Assembly: GCA_030280995.1 (NCBI GenBank) | Contig: JASXTE010000007.1 | Coordinates: 10,135,001 to 10,199,000, forward strand | Source of the DNA: Hemileia vastatrix | Taxonomy: Eukaryota > Basidiomycota > Pucciniomycetes > Pucciniales > Zaghouaniaceae | Direction of reading: 5' to 3' | DNA: 64,000 nt | Notes under the pieces: model-generated | What the model saw: the letters and a program-made list of their open reading frames with translations, nothing else | Told to the model about the DNA's origin: nothing | Database searches by the model: none | Translations under genes and position numbers: made by a program | Shown: piece by piece, positions 28,347-41,200 of the stretch | How positions within the stretch are numbered: position 1 is the first letter of the stretch | Layout: every line of letters begins with the position of its first letter

Positions 28347-31300
28347 ACTTATCTAAGTAAAGATTTATGAAACACATGACCCCCATGATTAGTGTATTTC
28401 AAAATCAAAACCAATCATTTACTTCACTCAAATCTGTACTTTCTCAAGCAAAAGGGTTGGTTTAACTGATTGGTTAGCAACACCACACCACATTCATATG
28501 CAACATTGCACAGAAAAAAACTTCATCTTTTTTTAATCAAAACATTTTTAAGTGGGTAAAAATATGCATATTCACTTACTGTTTTGCTAATAATACTTAA
28601 TCAAATGACCTAAAAAAATTTGAACCTGATCAATTTAGAGGTCTAGATTTATAATAGGGGGGTGGGGAAGAGTGTCAGTTCTAGAAAAATTTACACTCAC
28701 AAATCTACTCTTATCTAAGTGCCAATTTCTGAAACTCACCAGCCCCATTGCTAGCATATTTCAAAAATTGAAATAAGTCACTTCTTTCACTAAAACTTGC
28801 ACTTTCTCAACTAAAACTGTTGGTTTCACAATAAAGGCCCATTTCACTGATCTGTCAGCATTATCCCACTCATACACAGAACTTTTCACCATAACATATT
28901 ATAACTCAAAACATTGTACAACATTTACATTTTTGTATCATATAATATTCATGCCTTCCTCACTCTCAAATAGTCATAAATTACATCAAGCAATAAATTT
29001 CATAGTTCTTCATCTCCTCTTTGATTCTGATTTTATTGCCATATTTTTAGGGACAACCTTCAGAAGATAGCCAAAATAACAAGTTCATCAATCATTTGGC
29101 AAATTCAAGAGTTCATATCAAAAATTCTATTGGAATCTTGAAAGGCTTTTTTGCTAGTATACAGGAAATATGAAGCTCTCTTCAAAAATAAAATCTTGAA
29201 TGTAATCAGTGGTAAACTAGATTTTTTAATGTGCTGTACTTTATAATCTATTAGTCAACCTCAAAGATCAATATTTAGAGTTGTATGAAGATGAGGAGGT
29301 TGACCCACCTCTCACTATATCCAATACTTTTATTTCTCAAACTTCCAGAATCAGGGAAAAAATTTCTTCCAATAACACCAGCACATTTTTCAGAAATTAG
29401 TTTAAATTTATACTTTAATTATTTATAAAATTAGATGTTCTGTTTAATGATTTTACTTGGTCATACTTTCTGTTTATAAAAATTGTATATAAGTATCATG
29501 AAAACTGGTACATTGTTGAATTCATGTTTTAATCTAAAATACATGCATGTAAGTGAATCATTTTCATTATGTCTAATGTACCATGGACATTTATTTCAAT
29601 TTTAAAAGCCTAAAATAACATAAAAAGCTTTTTTTTAAAGTGTTTTCTCTTAAAGTCACAAGTCTAAAAGAAAAAGGCAATACCTCTCCCTGCATTTTAT
29701 CTTAGTAAGGGGTCCATATTTACAAATTTTAATTTTAATTCATAAATTAGCAATAAGAATTTTTTAGAGCAAGAAATAAAGTTAAAGCAATTAGATTTCA
29801 AGAAAATAAATTCAAGAAAGCATGCAAAATATAAATTTAGATGTGATACCACAGAAGTGCAGTCTTAAGGTCTGAAAGTTTAAGTAAGTGAAGTGGCTAA
29901 ATGACTTGCTTATTTTAAGATATAAAATAGAAAGAGAATTAGGAAACTACTCCTAATCCCCATACTTTTAATGTCTAATTAATGCTTTAGAAGTAATAGA
30001 AACTTATTTTTTTACCTTACTTACTTGATTTATTTATGAGTTGGTGATAGAATTGGACAGCCAGTAAAAGGGTTGATGTAGGAGAAGATACCAATGATAA
30101 GGTAATTTGAATCATATTTATTCATTTTTTGATTTGAGTAGACATAATGCCATAATATACAGAAAAAAAGATATTTATAAAAATAGAGTACATACTTATT
30201 TTGATATAATCACACAAAAATAGCAACAACAATTTATCATCCAAAAAGCTTCCAAAAGAGCACTATAAATAAAGAAAAAAAATTTTCCCAAGAGACTTCC
30301 TAAAGCCCATGAAGATAGTTGTAAACAAATTACAAAAAAAAAGGTAAAAACAAATATGAAAATTATTGCGTAAATGAGCATAAATAAGCAAAAAAACAAG
30401 AGAAAAAACGAGCTTAAAGAAACTCAAAACAAAAAGCATAAATAAGCACAAAAATGAGTGTAAATGAACAGAAAGAGAGTTAAAAAGAAAAAAAATATCA
30501 GCTGAAACCCAAAAAAGGAGGTGTCAGAGAAACTTACCTGATGAGTAATTGAATCAGATGCAACAGGACCATCAAGAGTTAATGAATTCAGGATTGAGGC
30601 ATAGAAGAAAAAGGAGGGAATATTGATTTTTAGAGAGTGACATTGGGAAAAGGAAGCAGTGTAACGTTGTGCAATGGGAAAAAACATGTGATTTGAAGGT
30701 ATTTGTTAGGACCTAAGAGAGTGGACTACTACTAGCACTGATGCTAGCCTAAGAAAAGACTGAATATGCTATTAAGCAGTGAGACTAACTAGACTAAATA
30801 TGCTGGGATTACCAAAAGTGAGACAGGACTGAATATGCTAAAACAGAATTGAGACAAAGAAGTAACTGGATAACTAAATAAGTTGTCAAATGAGGAGCAC
30901 TCCACAGTGCTTGCCCCAAAAAATCCCATTATGAAATATCCTTTGCTTCTTCCTATTACAATGCATAGCACCCAAAGTGCTCCTGCTCCTCACCTCTAAA
31001 CCCAAATCCTAAAATTACCCCCTTTTTACCACTCCTCCCCTCTGAACTCCTTTTCAAAATCCTTCACCTTATCCTTAGCATCATCTAAGTTTCCTACTGG
31101 CTGTCACCAGATTACCTATGCAAAAGGTTGAGCATGTTCCTGAATAAGTGAGATTGGAAAAGATGAATGAGGACTCCTTCAAAGCACAGAAGAATAATTT
31201 TATGGAGTGGTTCACAGAAAAGTCAAAGATAAATTAATACTGCTTCAAGATATATTCAAGGTAAATAATCATGTAATTTAAAATGACACCAAATATTCTG

Positions 31301-31849
31301 GTTAGTCTCACAAAGGGTTGGATTTTAACAATCAAAAGAAATATATGAAAGCTTTAAGATTGAATGAAATTGATTATTTAAGAAAGGTAGGAAAAAATAA
31401 TAGCCTTATATAAATTTAACTATTATCACAATTATATTATAATTTAATTCTAAGGAATGTTGAAACAAATCCACCCAATTATATTGACAATTCCACCTTG
31501 CATTGACCCCTTTAATTTACCACCCTTAATTTATCAATGACCCTCCAATATAACCCACAAATCGTTTAACCTTTCACCTATTCCTACTCACAGAACTTCA
31601 ACTACCCTCAGACACACAATGACCCCATATTGAAAATATAACATCAATACTGCCACAAATACCATGAACATTCACTTAGGTTGAAAAGTATAAGCAGATG
31701 ATTAACTATATTAGATTTAAGGTTTGATAGCACAGTTGAATTGAGACACACAAATGAAAAAAGTAGTTTCTATTTAGATGTTTCTTTCTGCACTTTGAGT
31801 ATGGATTTGTGTACTGATTTATGGATTAAAAGATTGAATTTTGCTTTAA
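28347..31849. other. AT-rich interval, no gene recognised
   Basis: Short frames of low complexity only, for example hydrophobic ones at 30196-30687 that reflect T-rich DNA. A diverged direct repeat lies at about 28347-28520 and 28705-28880 (shared words: CTTATCTAAGT, CATATTTCAAAA-like, TTGGTTT). Near 30707 TGTTAGGACCTAAG could be an LTR terminus, and GACTGAATATGCT-like words recur at 30750-30840, but no partner end was found. Confidence 0.45.
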
Positions 31850-34307
31850 GAATCACATGGCATGTGACACTGGCTCCCAAGACCTATCTCTTACTCCATA
31901 ACCTCTCCAGTGCACCAGGCACTGAACCTTTCCTCTGTGCACCCACTTAGAAATAATCTTTTCTATCTCAAACTCCTCTTCATTTCCCGTATATACTGGT
32001 GCTGGTGGTTATTCTGGGAACCCTGGTAATATGTCTTCTTGGTGCCTTGTGACTAAGGAGATATTGAGCACTGAGTGCACTTGTCTCATTGAAATTGGTA
32101 GTTCCAATTCATATTCTGAGTCAGATATTCTGCGCTTGATCTTAAATGGCCTCACCTTCTTGTGATATACCTTGGCACTTTGGCATAATGTAGAAGGAAA
32201 TTGTTTTCTTAGCCAAAAATTTTCAGTTACCTGTATCACTAAATGTTAAGACTTTCCTTGATCGTGATGTTTCTTCATTGACTTCTGGGATAGCTTGAGT
32301 GCTGCTTCTAATTCATGCCATATACTCAATATTTTCTAAATTTGCTCTTCAGCCTCTGGAACTTTCAATTTTGATGGGGTACCAATTGAGGATGTTGGGT
32401 GGTATCCATAGTTGGCATAAAAAAGGTGACATTCCAGTTTCCACATGTTTCTGCTTGTTGTATGAGAACTCAGCCAATGGTAACAGTTGCACCCAATTAT
32501 CTAGCTAATAGTTAATGAAATGGTGCAGATATTATTCAATTGCCTTTGTCACTATCTCCAATCTCCCATCAGTCTTTGAATTCCACACTTTTGAGAAAAT
32601 AGTCTTAGTCTTTAGTTGCTCATACATTGCCTTCAACAAATTTGAGTTGAAAGTACTTCCAATTTCTGATTCTATACTTTCAGTTAATCCATGTAGCTTC
32701 CAGACATATCCCACCATTAGCTCTGCAATACCCCCTGATGTAAACTTTGTAGTAGTTGAAACAAAGTGTTCCATATTAGTACAGCAGTCAACAACTATGA
32801 GGTTAGAATTCTTTCCTTGTGACTTGGGTAGCTCCACTATCAGGTTTTAAGAGAGTTCCTTCTATGGCTGTTTGGGTATGCTTAAATGTGTTAGAAGTGT
32901 GGCTGTCAAGCTGACCTTGTTCCTCTGGAATGAGTCACATGCCACTAAATAGCATTGGAAATATGCCTTCATGGACTTACAGTAAGATTTGCAATTCACC
33001 AGCTCCACTTTCCTCAGTGGTCCTGGGTGTCCTGAAATTGGGGAGTTGTGCCTTGATTTGACCACCTTTCTTTTTAGCTCTTCATCATTAGGAAAAACTA
33101 TCCTCTCACTCCAATACAGTACTTTCCCTTCCAGGTGATACTCCTCTAATCCTCTCCTTACCAATACCTCCTTTGATAAAAGCTCCTTCACAAACTCCTT
33201 CACCCCCTCATCCTTTTCCTGCACCCTTCTTACCCATTCCATTAAATACTCATATGCCAATACCACTTCATCTAGGATTACATCCTCTTCAAGGGCCCCC
33301 TTCAATAGTGTTTCACCAACAGTATGTAGTTAATCTGGAGCTGAGGGTAAGTTGGGAAGTTGTGACATTGCATCTGGTTTGCTACTTCTCTTCCCTGGTC
33401 TGAATTGAACAACATAATTAATTCTGCTTAGCAGTTGTTCCCAACTCCCTTGCCAGCAAGTCAACTTTTTCTGGTCACGAAGGTTTCCAAATTTATATGA
33501 CCTGTGTAAATAATAGGGGGTATAAAAGTTAGAAATTTCCAATTATTTACAAGATATTTTAGATCACAAAAAGAAAGCCTCAAAATTGACATTAATTCTC
33601 AGTAAAAAGGTGTTTTTGGGGCACAATATGGCATATTTTAAAAAATAATATTGATTGAATTTGTGGTAAAAGAAGATATTTTGAAATGGAATATTTCTAA
33701 CTTTGATACCCCCTAATAACTTGTAAATGGTGAGATCCTCCTTCCAAATAGTGGTGCCAGGTGCATATGGCTCCAACTAGTGCCAAAAATTCTTTTTCAT
33801 AGATTTCATAGTTCAATACAGTGCCTAAAAGTGTATGTAAAAAATATGTTACTGGGTGTAAGACATTTTCAGAATCATATTGGGACAATACCATACCCAG
33901 TGAAAAGTCTGAGAAGTTGCATTCCTAAAAAAATGGCTTTAGTAAGTCTGAGATTATAAGAATAGGGGCTGTCACAAATTTTCTTGTCATGAAGAATCTT
34001 GTTGGCTATTTGTCTAAATGAATTTGGCTTCCTTTTTTGTGAGGTCATTCAGTAATCCAAAAATGTGCGAGTAATTTACTATAAAGCAACAATAAGAATT
34101 TCAAATCCTAAAAATGACTGGAGCCCCTTTACTGACACTGTATATGGCAGCTCTCTCACTGCCTTTAATTTCTTTGGGTCCATTTGTACCCTATTTTTTG
34201 AACTGATCATACCCAGGTAGGCAACTTCAATTACTGAGAAGACACATTTTTACGGGTTTAACCATACTTGTGCATCTCTCAAGTGCTTTAAACAGTCCTT
34301 TACAAGT
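31850..34307 (-). pseudogene. Chromovirus pol remnant (RT end, RNase H, integrase, chromodomain)
   Basis: Reading down from 34307: RT thumb region (DAQVWLNP, VIEVAYLGMI, LQSFLGF), RNase H (YEIYEKEFLALVGAI, FRPGKRSSKPDAMSQL), integrase zinc region (SRHNSPISGHPG), integrase core (ELPKSQGKNSNLIVVDCC, TDGRLEI) and a tail through PISMRQVHSVLNISL. A chromodomain sits at about 31850-31980 (EFEIEKIISKWVHRGKVQC, HWRGYG, SWEPV). Many stops and shifts make it dead. It is a different family from A. Its RT start is cut off by the LTR of M1 at 34308, and a MITE lies in the RNase H part. Confidence 0.85.
33516..33713. mobile_element. 198-bp MITE in the RNase H remnant
   Basis: Inverted ends of about 28 bp (GGGGGTATAAAAGTTAGAAA and, reversed, GGGGGTATCAAAGTTAGAAA) flanked by TA on both sides, as in Tc1/mariner-type insertions. 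The interruption falls exactly between two conserved RNase H stretches. It has no coding capacity. Confidence 0.75.
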
Positions 34308-35285
34308 TGTGGAAGTCTAAAATTTAGTATGGCACTTATAAATAATTTTGATCAAATTTGGGATGATTATTATAGAGATTGGAAGGGTTAATATAATTTT
34401 AAATAATTTTTTATAAAGAAAATGGATGGTTTTATTGCAAATATGTGTCAAATAATCAAGTCAAGATGAAAAATTAAGTTAACAGTAAAGAATTGCAAAT
34501 ATAGGTTTAAAAATGCATGGAAATACAATTCAGAATAATCAAGAGCCTTCATAAATTTTGGGGAATTTATACTATTTTTCTTTTATTTTTAATAATTTTA
34601 TAAAATATTTTTTATTATTTTTGATTTTGATATTTTACTTAAATCTAATGATTTTTAGCACAGTGAATAGGGTTGTGCAGGCTACGGTTATTTAATGAGG
34701 TGTTTTCTAGATGTAACCCTATAATCTTTATGTTTTTAAGATTTTTATTAAGGTTTTAAGGTTCAAATTGAGTCTAGAAGTCTGTACAAACTCCAGACAG
34801 AATCTAGAGGGAAAAAGGGTGCACATGTCTTGACTATGCATATAAAGGCTCTAGACTCAAAATTAGCATGAAATCTAACATATCAGATAGCAAAATAGCA
34901 CATATTAACAATCAACCATCATCATAAATATCTTATATATATACTTATAGGATATAATTGGAAAAGTCTCAAATTCATGGACTCCATTTAATCATCTTTT
35001 CATTAAAATAAAAGACTTCATAAAATATATAAGTCTATAATTCAAAAAACTATTCTTAGTGCAACTTTATTGTTGTATTTCTTTCTCCTAACATAAAAAA
35101 CACAGATTCAACATATCTAAACTGTTAATATAAATTGGTCAACTGGTAATTTTTTTTATCAATTAAAGGCTTAAGCTTAGCTAATTATGAACTACTAATT
35201 TACTTAAAGGGACAGGGTTTTCTTCTGTTTATCAAAATCCCTTGGATTCTGCTTACAGCAAGGTGACTGTAAGAGTCTTTCTACA
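34308..35285 (+). mobile_element. 5' LTR of element M1
   Basis: 978 bp, starting TGTGGAAGTC and ending CTTTCTACA, aligning along its length with 53258-55165 once the E2 insertion is removed. Termini match the B type. It interrupts the chromovirus remnant on its left. Confidence 0.75.
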
Positions 35286-35289
35286 TTGG

Positions 35290-35306
35290 TGGCACCCAAC
35301 ATGGGG
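35290..35306 (+). promoter_or_regulatory. Primer-binding site of M1
   Basis: TGGCACCCAACATGGGG, 4 nt after the LTR, one base from the tRNA-Lys-type site of the gag-only element. Confidence 0.7.
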
Positions 35307-35416
35307 TTCAAATTCTTTAGGTTTTAAACAAACTTACTTGATACTTGTACTCTGTTATACTGCAATAGACTTACTTATTTGAACTTTTTTTAACAGTTAA
35401 ATCTTTTTTTTCTAGG

Positions 35417-37500
35417 ATGTAATCTGCTTCTGGATCTGGTGTTTCTGGTGCTGGTGTTCTTTTCATGGAATTGGATAGAATTCAAACTTGGGATAGGCCC
35501 AAGTTTAATGGTGAGTAATTTTAATGGTTTCTTAGCAGGTATGAATATTCTGCTTCTGTTTATGGGGCTTCTCATGTAGTTATGATGAAGTAAATAATAT
35601 CTTTCATTGTTTACAGAGAGTTGGAGAAAGAGGTCATTGCTATGGATGGTTATAAAAAGTGGGATTGGATTATTTTGTCAAAAGAGATGGTGGAAAAATT
35701 GGGTGTTAGGTATTCTATGGTGGACCCTAAAAATATTTTTAGTTTTTGGAAGTCAAAAGGTGCTGTTTCTTCCTTTGTGGATTGCAAGAAATATTTTGGG
35801 CAGTTCAATGAAGTGGTTGAATATCTGGTACTGGTGGATGAAGTCACTAATGAAAATCAGGCTAAGGATATCTTTTGGTCTGCATTTAGTAGGGTTATTA
35901 GGATGGATGTGCTAAAGGATTTATCTAGGAAAAGTCTTATGAAGACTTCTACTAATAAGTAGCAGAGACTACCTGACCTGGAAATTATCAAGTAGAATCT
36001 GGAGTCCTACCTCAAACTTATGGCTTTGGAAAACTATCAAGTATCTTGTCTTCAATATGTCGGCAAGATTAGTGAAGTACTGGCTGAAAATAACAATATT
36101 ATGGTGAAAGCTCAAAAGGCCAAGAAGGCTCAGATGGGACATTTGGTTGTTAGAGTTGAGGGAAAGGTGGATAATTAGATGGTAGATCAGTTGTCTGAAT
36201 TAAAAAAGCTGATAAAAATGTTTTTTCAGGAGAAAAATAAGGTCAAAAAGGCCCATTTTGTGTCCTCTTCTACTTCTTTTTATCAGTATAGGGGGTATAA
36301 GAGGATGAATTATGGGTTTAATGGAAACAAAAGTCGATTCCCTGGTAGTGGAAATGGCTATTCAAGTTGTATTGGTAATTGTGGGAATGATTTTAGAGGT
36401 GGTTATGGGAAACACAGGGTTTGATCTTATTGTTATAGAAGGGGGAACAGAGCTGGTTATTGTTTTTATTTGGATAGGGACTTGCTTGCTGGTAGAGTTA
36501 AATTTTATTGAAAGGTCTATAAATTTCTAGATGGATCTTTTATCAAACCCAGTGTAGAGAAGGCTTCCTTGAATTTGGTTAGAGGGAATATGATAGCTGA
36601 AATGAGGGCCAGTTTTGAGGAGCTGCCTGGTGATATAGATGATGATAATGGTAAAGGTAAAAATTGGTGGTAATGATTGTGGGAAGAGTGATAGGTGAAA
36701 AGAGAAGGAGGTAAGTAAGGCTACATTTACTACTTCTTTTTCTGGATTGGAGCTATGTTTGGTTTTCTAGACTGGATGGTAACTGTATGGCAGGGGAGTA
36801 TGATATGAATGCTTCTAGAATTGAAGCTACTACTAAAGGAAAGAGTATCATTCAGAGCTAAATTAGGGCTCAAAAAGGCAAGTTGTAACTGAAAAAGATG
36901 GAAAAAAAGGTTTTCAAAAGATAAAACTTAAAGGATGCAGAATGGAATGGCTGATATGGGGCCTCCAAGTTTTGGTATGTTGAATCTTAATGGTAAACCC
37001 ATGCTTGTGGATGAATATTAGGACTCTGAGGAGGATGTAACTTTTGGATCTCTCCCCAGATCAGGTTTAAGTGGTACCAATCTAAATGAGGGAGTGAGGA
37101 AGACCAGTGATGGATCTGGATTGGTGAAATTAGTAGGTGATGGAGCTAGGGTTATTGAATCTAAAGATGCTAAAAAGGTTGGTAGAGCTGGAAATGTGGG
37201 TCCCCAAGAGCTTCCCAGGGCCAAGGTGGTAAAATCTTAAGTTCAGTATGAAAGTCCAGTAGTGGCTGGTCAAGAAACTGTGATGGGTATTGTATTGGGT
37301 AGAGTGAATCAACTTCCAATTACTTTATCTTTGGGAAAATTGTTTACAATTTGTCCTGCCCTTGAAGAGAAACAAAAGAAGCATCTGAAAAGGAGATGGG
37401 TAGCAGCTGAAGAGGTGGAGTATATTTATCAAAATGTGGAGAAATTTGGTGAGGAGGTGGAGAGTCATTTTTCTACTCCTATATAATATATAATGGTAAC
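35417..37500 (+). pseudogene. Gag remnant of M1
   Basis: The aligned start codon is followed directly by a stop. Recognisable blocks are IQTWDRPKFNGE, YKKWDWIILSKEMVEKLGVR, FGQFNEVVEYLVLVDEV, a helical stretch (GKISEVLAENNNIMVKAQ) and a decayed zinc-knuckle region near 36410. The part at 37260-37480 (EEKQKKHLKRRWVAAEEVEY) normally precedes protease in basidiomycete Gypsy elements. Stops occur throughout. Solo LTR E1 separates it from protease. Confidence 0.8.
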
Positions 37501-38233
37501 TTTCAAGGAGTGCTTTTGGTCTAGAAGATTTTACAGTGGTACAATGGCAATGGAAGGTGAGGAAAACTCAATATTTCAAAATGGTTATATATTTATTTCT
37601 TTATATTTTAATACTCAATGAAAAGGTAAAAAGATTATTATTAATATTACTTTAAAGGATTAGAAATACGCAGATGTAAACACTAAGGTAGTAACAGTAG
37701 TAATGGATTTGGTTTGTATATATATAGTAAATTTTTAAGTTAAGAATTGAATGAAAGAAAACAGCCAGATTGAGAGGCCCTATATAGCCAAAAGTAGAGA
37801 AACTATGGAACCACAATTCTATATACATGAGTATCAGAGAAGGATAAATTCCACAGATAAAAATTTTATATATTTAAAGCTTTTCTATAAAGAAGGTACC
37901 CTTTTACTGTATTTATCTGTATATGTCCATTTTAATTAAAATTATTTGATTTATTTTAAGATTCTGTAAATTTCAAAGTAAAAATAAAAATATTTGATTT
38001 AATATTAAGTACTTTTAGTTTTCTTTTCAGCTGGCATGAGGATACTGTCAAAGAATAAAAAATATGATGGAACAATAGAATTATATCTTTACTTAATTTT
38101 ACTTATTAATTAGTTGAAACTGTATAAGTAATCTATAAAGTAAGTATAGCTAATTAAATGAGAGGTAAAGGCATATCTCTAATATAGTAAATAATTAAAC
38201 ATTTTCTGTGTAAGTCTAGTAGTCTGGCTGACA
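37501..38233 (-). mobile_element. Solo LTR E1
   Basis: About 733 bp ending CTGGCTGACA, with TTTTGGTCTAGAAG near the start as in E2. Flanks GTAAC and GTGAC differ by one base, so the left border is probable. A TATATAG patch near 37780 gives the strand by comparison with D. Confidence 0.6.
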
Positions 38234-38238
38234 GTGAC

Positions 38239-41200
38239 TAATAATGGTAAAGAGGTAAAGGCCTGGTAGATTCTGGGTCTCAAAAAAATTTCAATTTTGT
38301 TAGAGAAAGCTACAATAATAGGCTTACCAATCAAGACAAGCACTGGTGGTAGTCTTAGAGGTATTGGAGGTCATACTACTGATATTGTGGGAACAGAAAA
38401 GTATTTTAAATGATGTGTAGGTGTATCTTTCAGGAAGGTGCATTTTTATGTGGCCAGAGGGGCTGTAAAGAAGTTCTTGTTAGTCCTTTTTTGATGGATT
38501 TTGTAGCCAAGATTTGTTATCAATCTGGTATGGGTAAAAGCTTGGAGATTACAGGTGAAGATATGAGAAGGCTTCTTATGTAGTTGGTGCCTCCTTGTGA
38601 TGAAGGTTGAAAGTCTAGGTAGGGGATTACCACTATGTGTCAATTTTGTGCTTACACCAAGTAGAGACAAATAAAAAGGCCAGCCTCTGGTGAATTAATT
38701 AAAAATGATGGTAATGTGCACCCTCATCTTTTTGGGTATGAAGGGCTGATTACCCAAATTTTGTAATATCTTTATAAAAAGAGATCCCTGATTGCAATAG
38801 GTCAGTCCACTTGGAGATAATTCAAGTGGACTCTCAATTATTTTCTTTTGATATTTCATTGGATTGTCATTATGTTTTGTATTTTTCAATATGTTTGTTA
38901 TCTTTATTAAATTTTTCTATAAATTTTAAAAATGGGTCAAGAGGAAAGATGGGATGTAATGTGTTGGAGAAAAATTGAAATGGGAATTTGGTTAATATAG
39001 GGATAATGGTGCTGCTTATTCTGCAGGTATATTTTCTGTCTTCAAGCAAGAGGAAATACTTCATTTAACTCTAAAAAATCAATAAAAGAATCTTAGTATA
39101 ATTAAATCACAATAAAATAATGATTATGATAATTCTATTTATGTCCTCCGGCAAGAGGTTAAACTACAAAATTTGTTTCCTGGTGATTTTATCGAGGAAA
39201 ATTGTGGTTATCTATATATAAAAAAAACTGGTGCCCTAACTTTCTAAAAGTTAGAATATTTGGCCGCTAACCCAACTGCCCCCAGCTGATTCCACATTGA
39301 ATACTTGGGGCTGAGCGTCTCTAGATGCAGCAGCCCCACAAGAAACTCTCATTTCACAACCACTCATTCCACTAAAAATATGAGATTGTAAGATATATCT
39401 GTCGGTCAGTCGTCTAGAAGAGATAAGAAAAGAGGGAAGAAATGAGAGGAGGAGAAGGAGGAAAGGAGTATGGGTAATAAAAGAAATAAAATTTAATAAA
39501 ATTATTTAATTTATTGAGAGAAGGCAACGATGAGTGAGCTGAGAAGAGACAACAAATTGGTTTTATAAATATTATTATTATTTAAGTAAGAGTTCTGCGC
39601 GGCAAACAATATAGTTACTATCAGACTTAAGGCAACCTTTAATTTGTTATATAGACTTTTAATTAGAATTGTATTACTAATAAAAAAAAATATAAACGTA
39701 GTAAAATAGTTTTTAATTTGTTGAGTGTATAATAAGTGATAAGGCTACAGGGGATTATCCAAGGCCCTTTTATAGGCAATGGGTCCTCTGAAGCGCTACT
39801 ATATCAGTAAATACAATGATTAGAAAGGAATAAAACAAAAATATCAAAAGAGTAAATGAAACATAACAATATAGAGAAAAACATGAAACAAATAATTAAA
39901 AACCCAATTAAGAATCCAATTTCCCCGCCATTAATCCCCAAATCAGTAAGTGACAATAGTGAATAACTAAACAAGATTGGAAACATAGGAACTATGAGAA
40001 ATATAATTCCCAACAGATGGTACATTCTGATTAGAGGACATTTTAAGTGAAACAAAAAATAATTTGACGCAACAAAACAAGCAATTAATCTCAATTTAGT
40101 CCAAATTAATTTATTTGTTTTTTCTAACACAATTAAGGGTCAAAAGAAGTGTCCTTAATAATTGTTTAGTATCATATGAGAGGTATTAGTTAATATATAA
40201 ATTTAAGTAATTAATTTAAATATATTATAAATCAAATTTACACTTGTAATTATAATATATGTTTTTTAATTAATTAAATATAAATTTATAATTATTAAAT
40301 ACATAAAAATGCGCCATTATTTGTAGAATATATTATATTATGCTCAATTTAATTGTATATAAAAATATATATAACCAATAAATTTAATGTAACATTTGTA
40401 TATAATAAAATTCTTATATAATTTCATTATGCAATAAAATATTAAGTTATATTCATTAAATACAAGTCTTACCCACTCTTTAAGGTTTTATAATTTATAT
40501 ATCATTTACTGGACTCCTGGAATAGCCTGGCTGACAATATCTATCATGAAAGGTGCATAGCACGCAGGAACACACATATGAGCCAAAGGTTCAGATGTGT
40601 GTGCAAGTCTGCTGGCCATCTGCATAGAAGAGGTGTAGAAGGCTTGTGGTAATGGAAAATTAGATGAAGGAAAAGGGGATAAAAAATTCAAAAGTAATAA
40701 TAAAAATTATGTTTCAACTTATTTTGTTTCTGATTCTGATGATGAAAAAAATTCTAATTAAAAAATTTTTAAAAGTGGATCTAGAAGAGATCTTATTCCT
40801 CAAGTCAAAGTGGATGTTGACACAGCAAATTATAAAAAGGTAGCTAAGAAGGTCAGACCAATTAATTAATCTCTAAAGGCTGAATTAAACCCACCTTTTA
40901 AAACAAATTTATCAAGAGATCCATATGACTGTCCCTTAATCAAGAACCCGCCTGTATTTTCTGAATCATAAGAATTACTTTTGAGAGACTGAGTGTTGTT
41001 AATTTTGGACCTTAAGATTGGTTGTCAGGAGAAGAAAAAAAGTTTTTGTTGGATGTACTGGTTTAAAGTTGGAAAGACATCACTTTTGTAGAGGAGGAAA
41101 GTGTTGTGTTGAATAATTCTTATGGGGAGCCTTACAAGATTCATGTTGTTTACACAAACCATGGCAGAAAAAGCCAATTCCAATTCCTGCAGCTTGCAAA

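Noticed and set aside
30196..30687. Hydrophobic open frames on the minus strand
   Set aside because: T-rich low-complexity DNA read as Phe/Leu/Ile runs; no conserved motif and no second copy.
30707..31560. Possible Copia-type LTR starting TGTTAGGACC
   Set aside because: No second copy, no matching end with target duplication and no primer site or polypurine tract found.
35390..35420. Splice-acceptor-like TTTTTTTTCTAG just before the M1 gag start
   Set aside because: No conserved donor found in the leader and no equivalent in M2.
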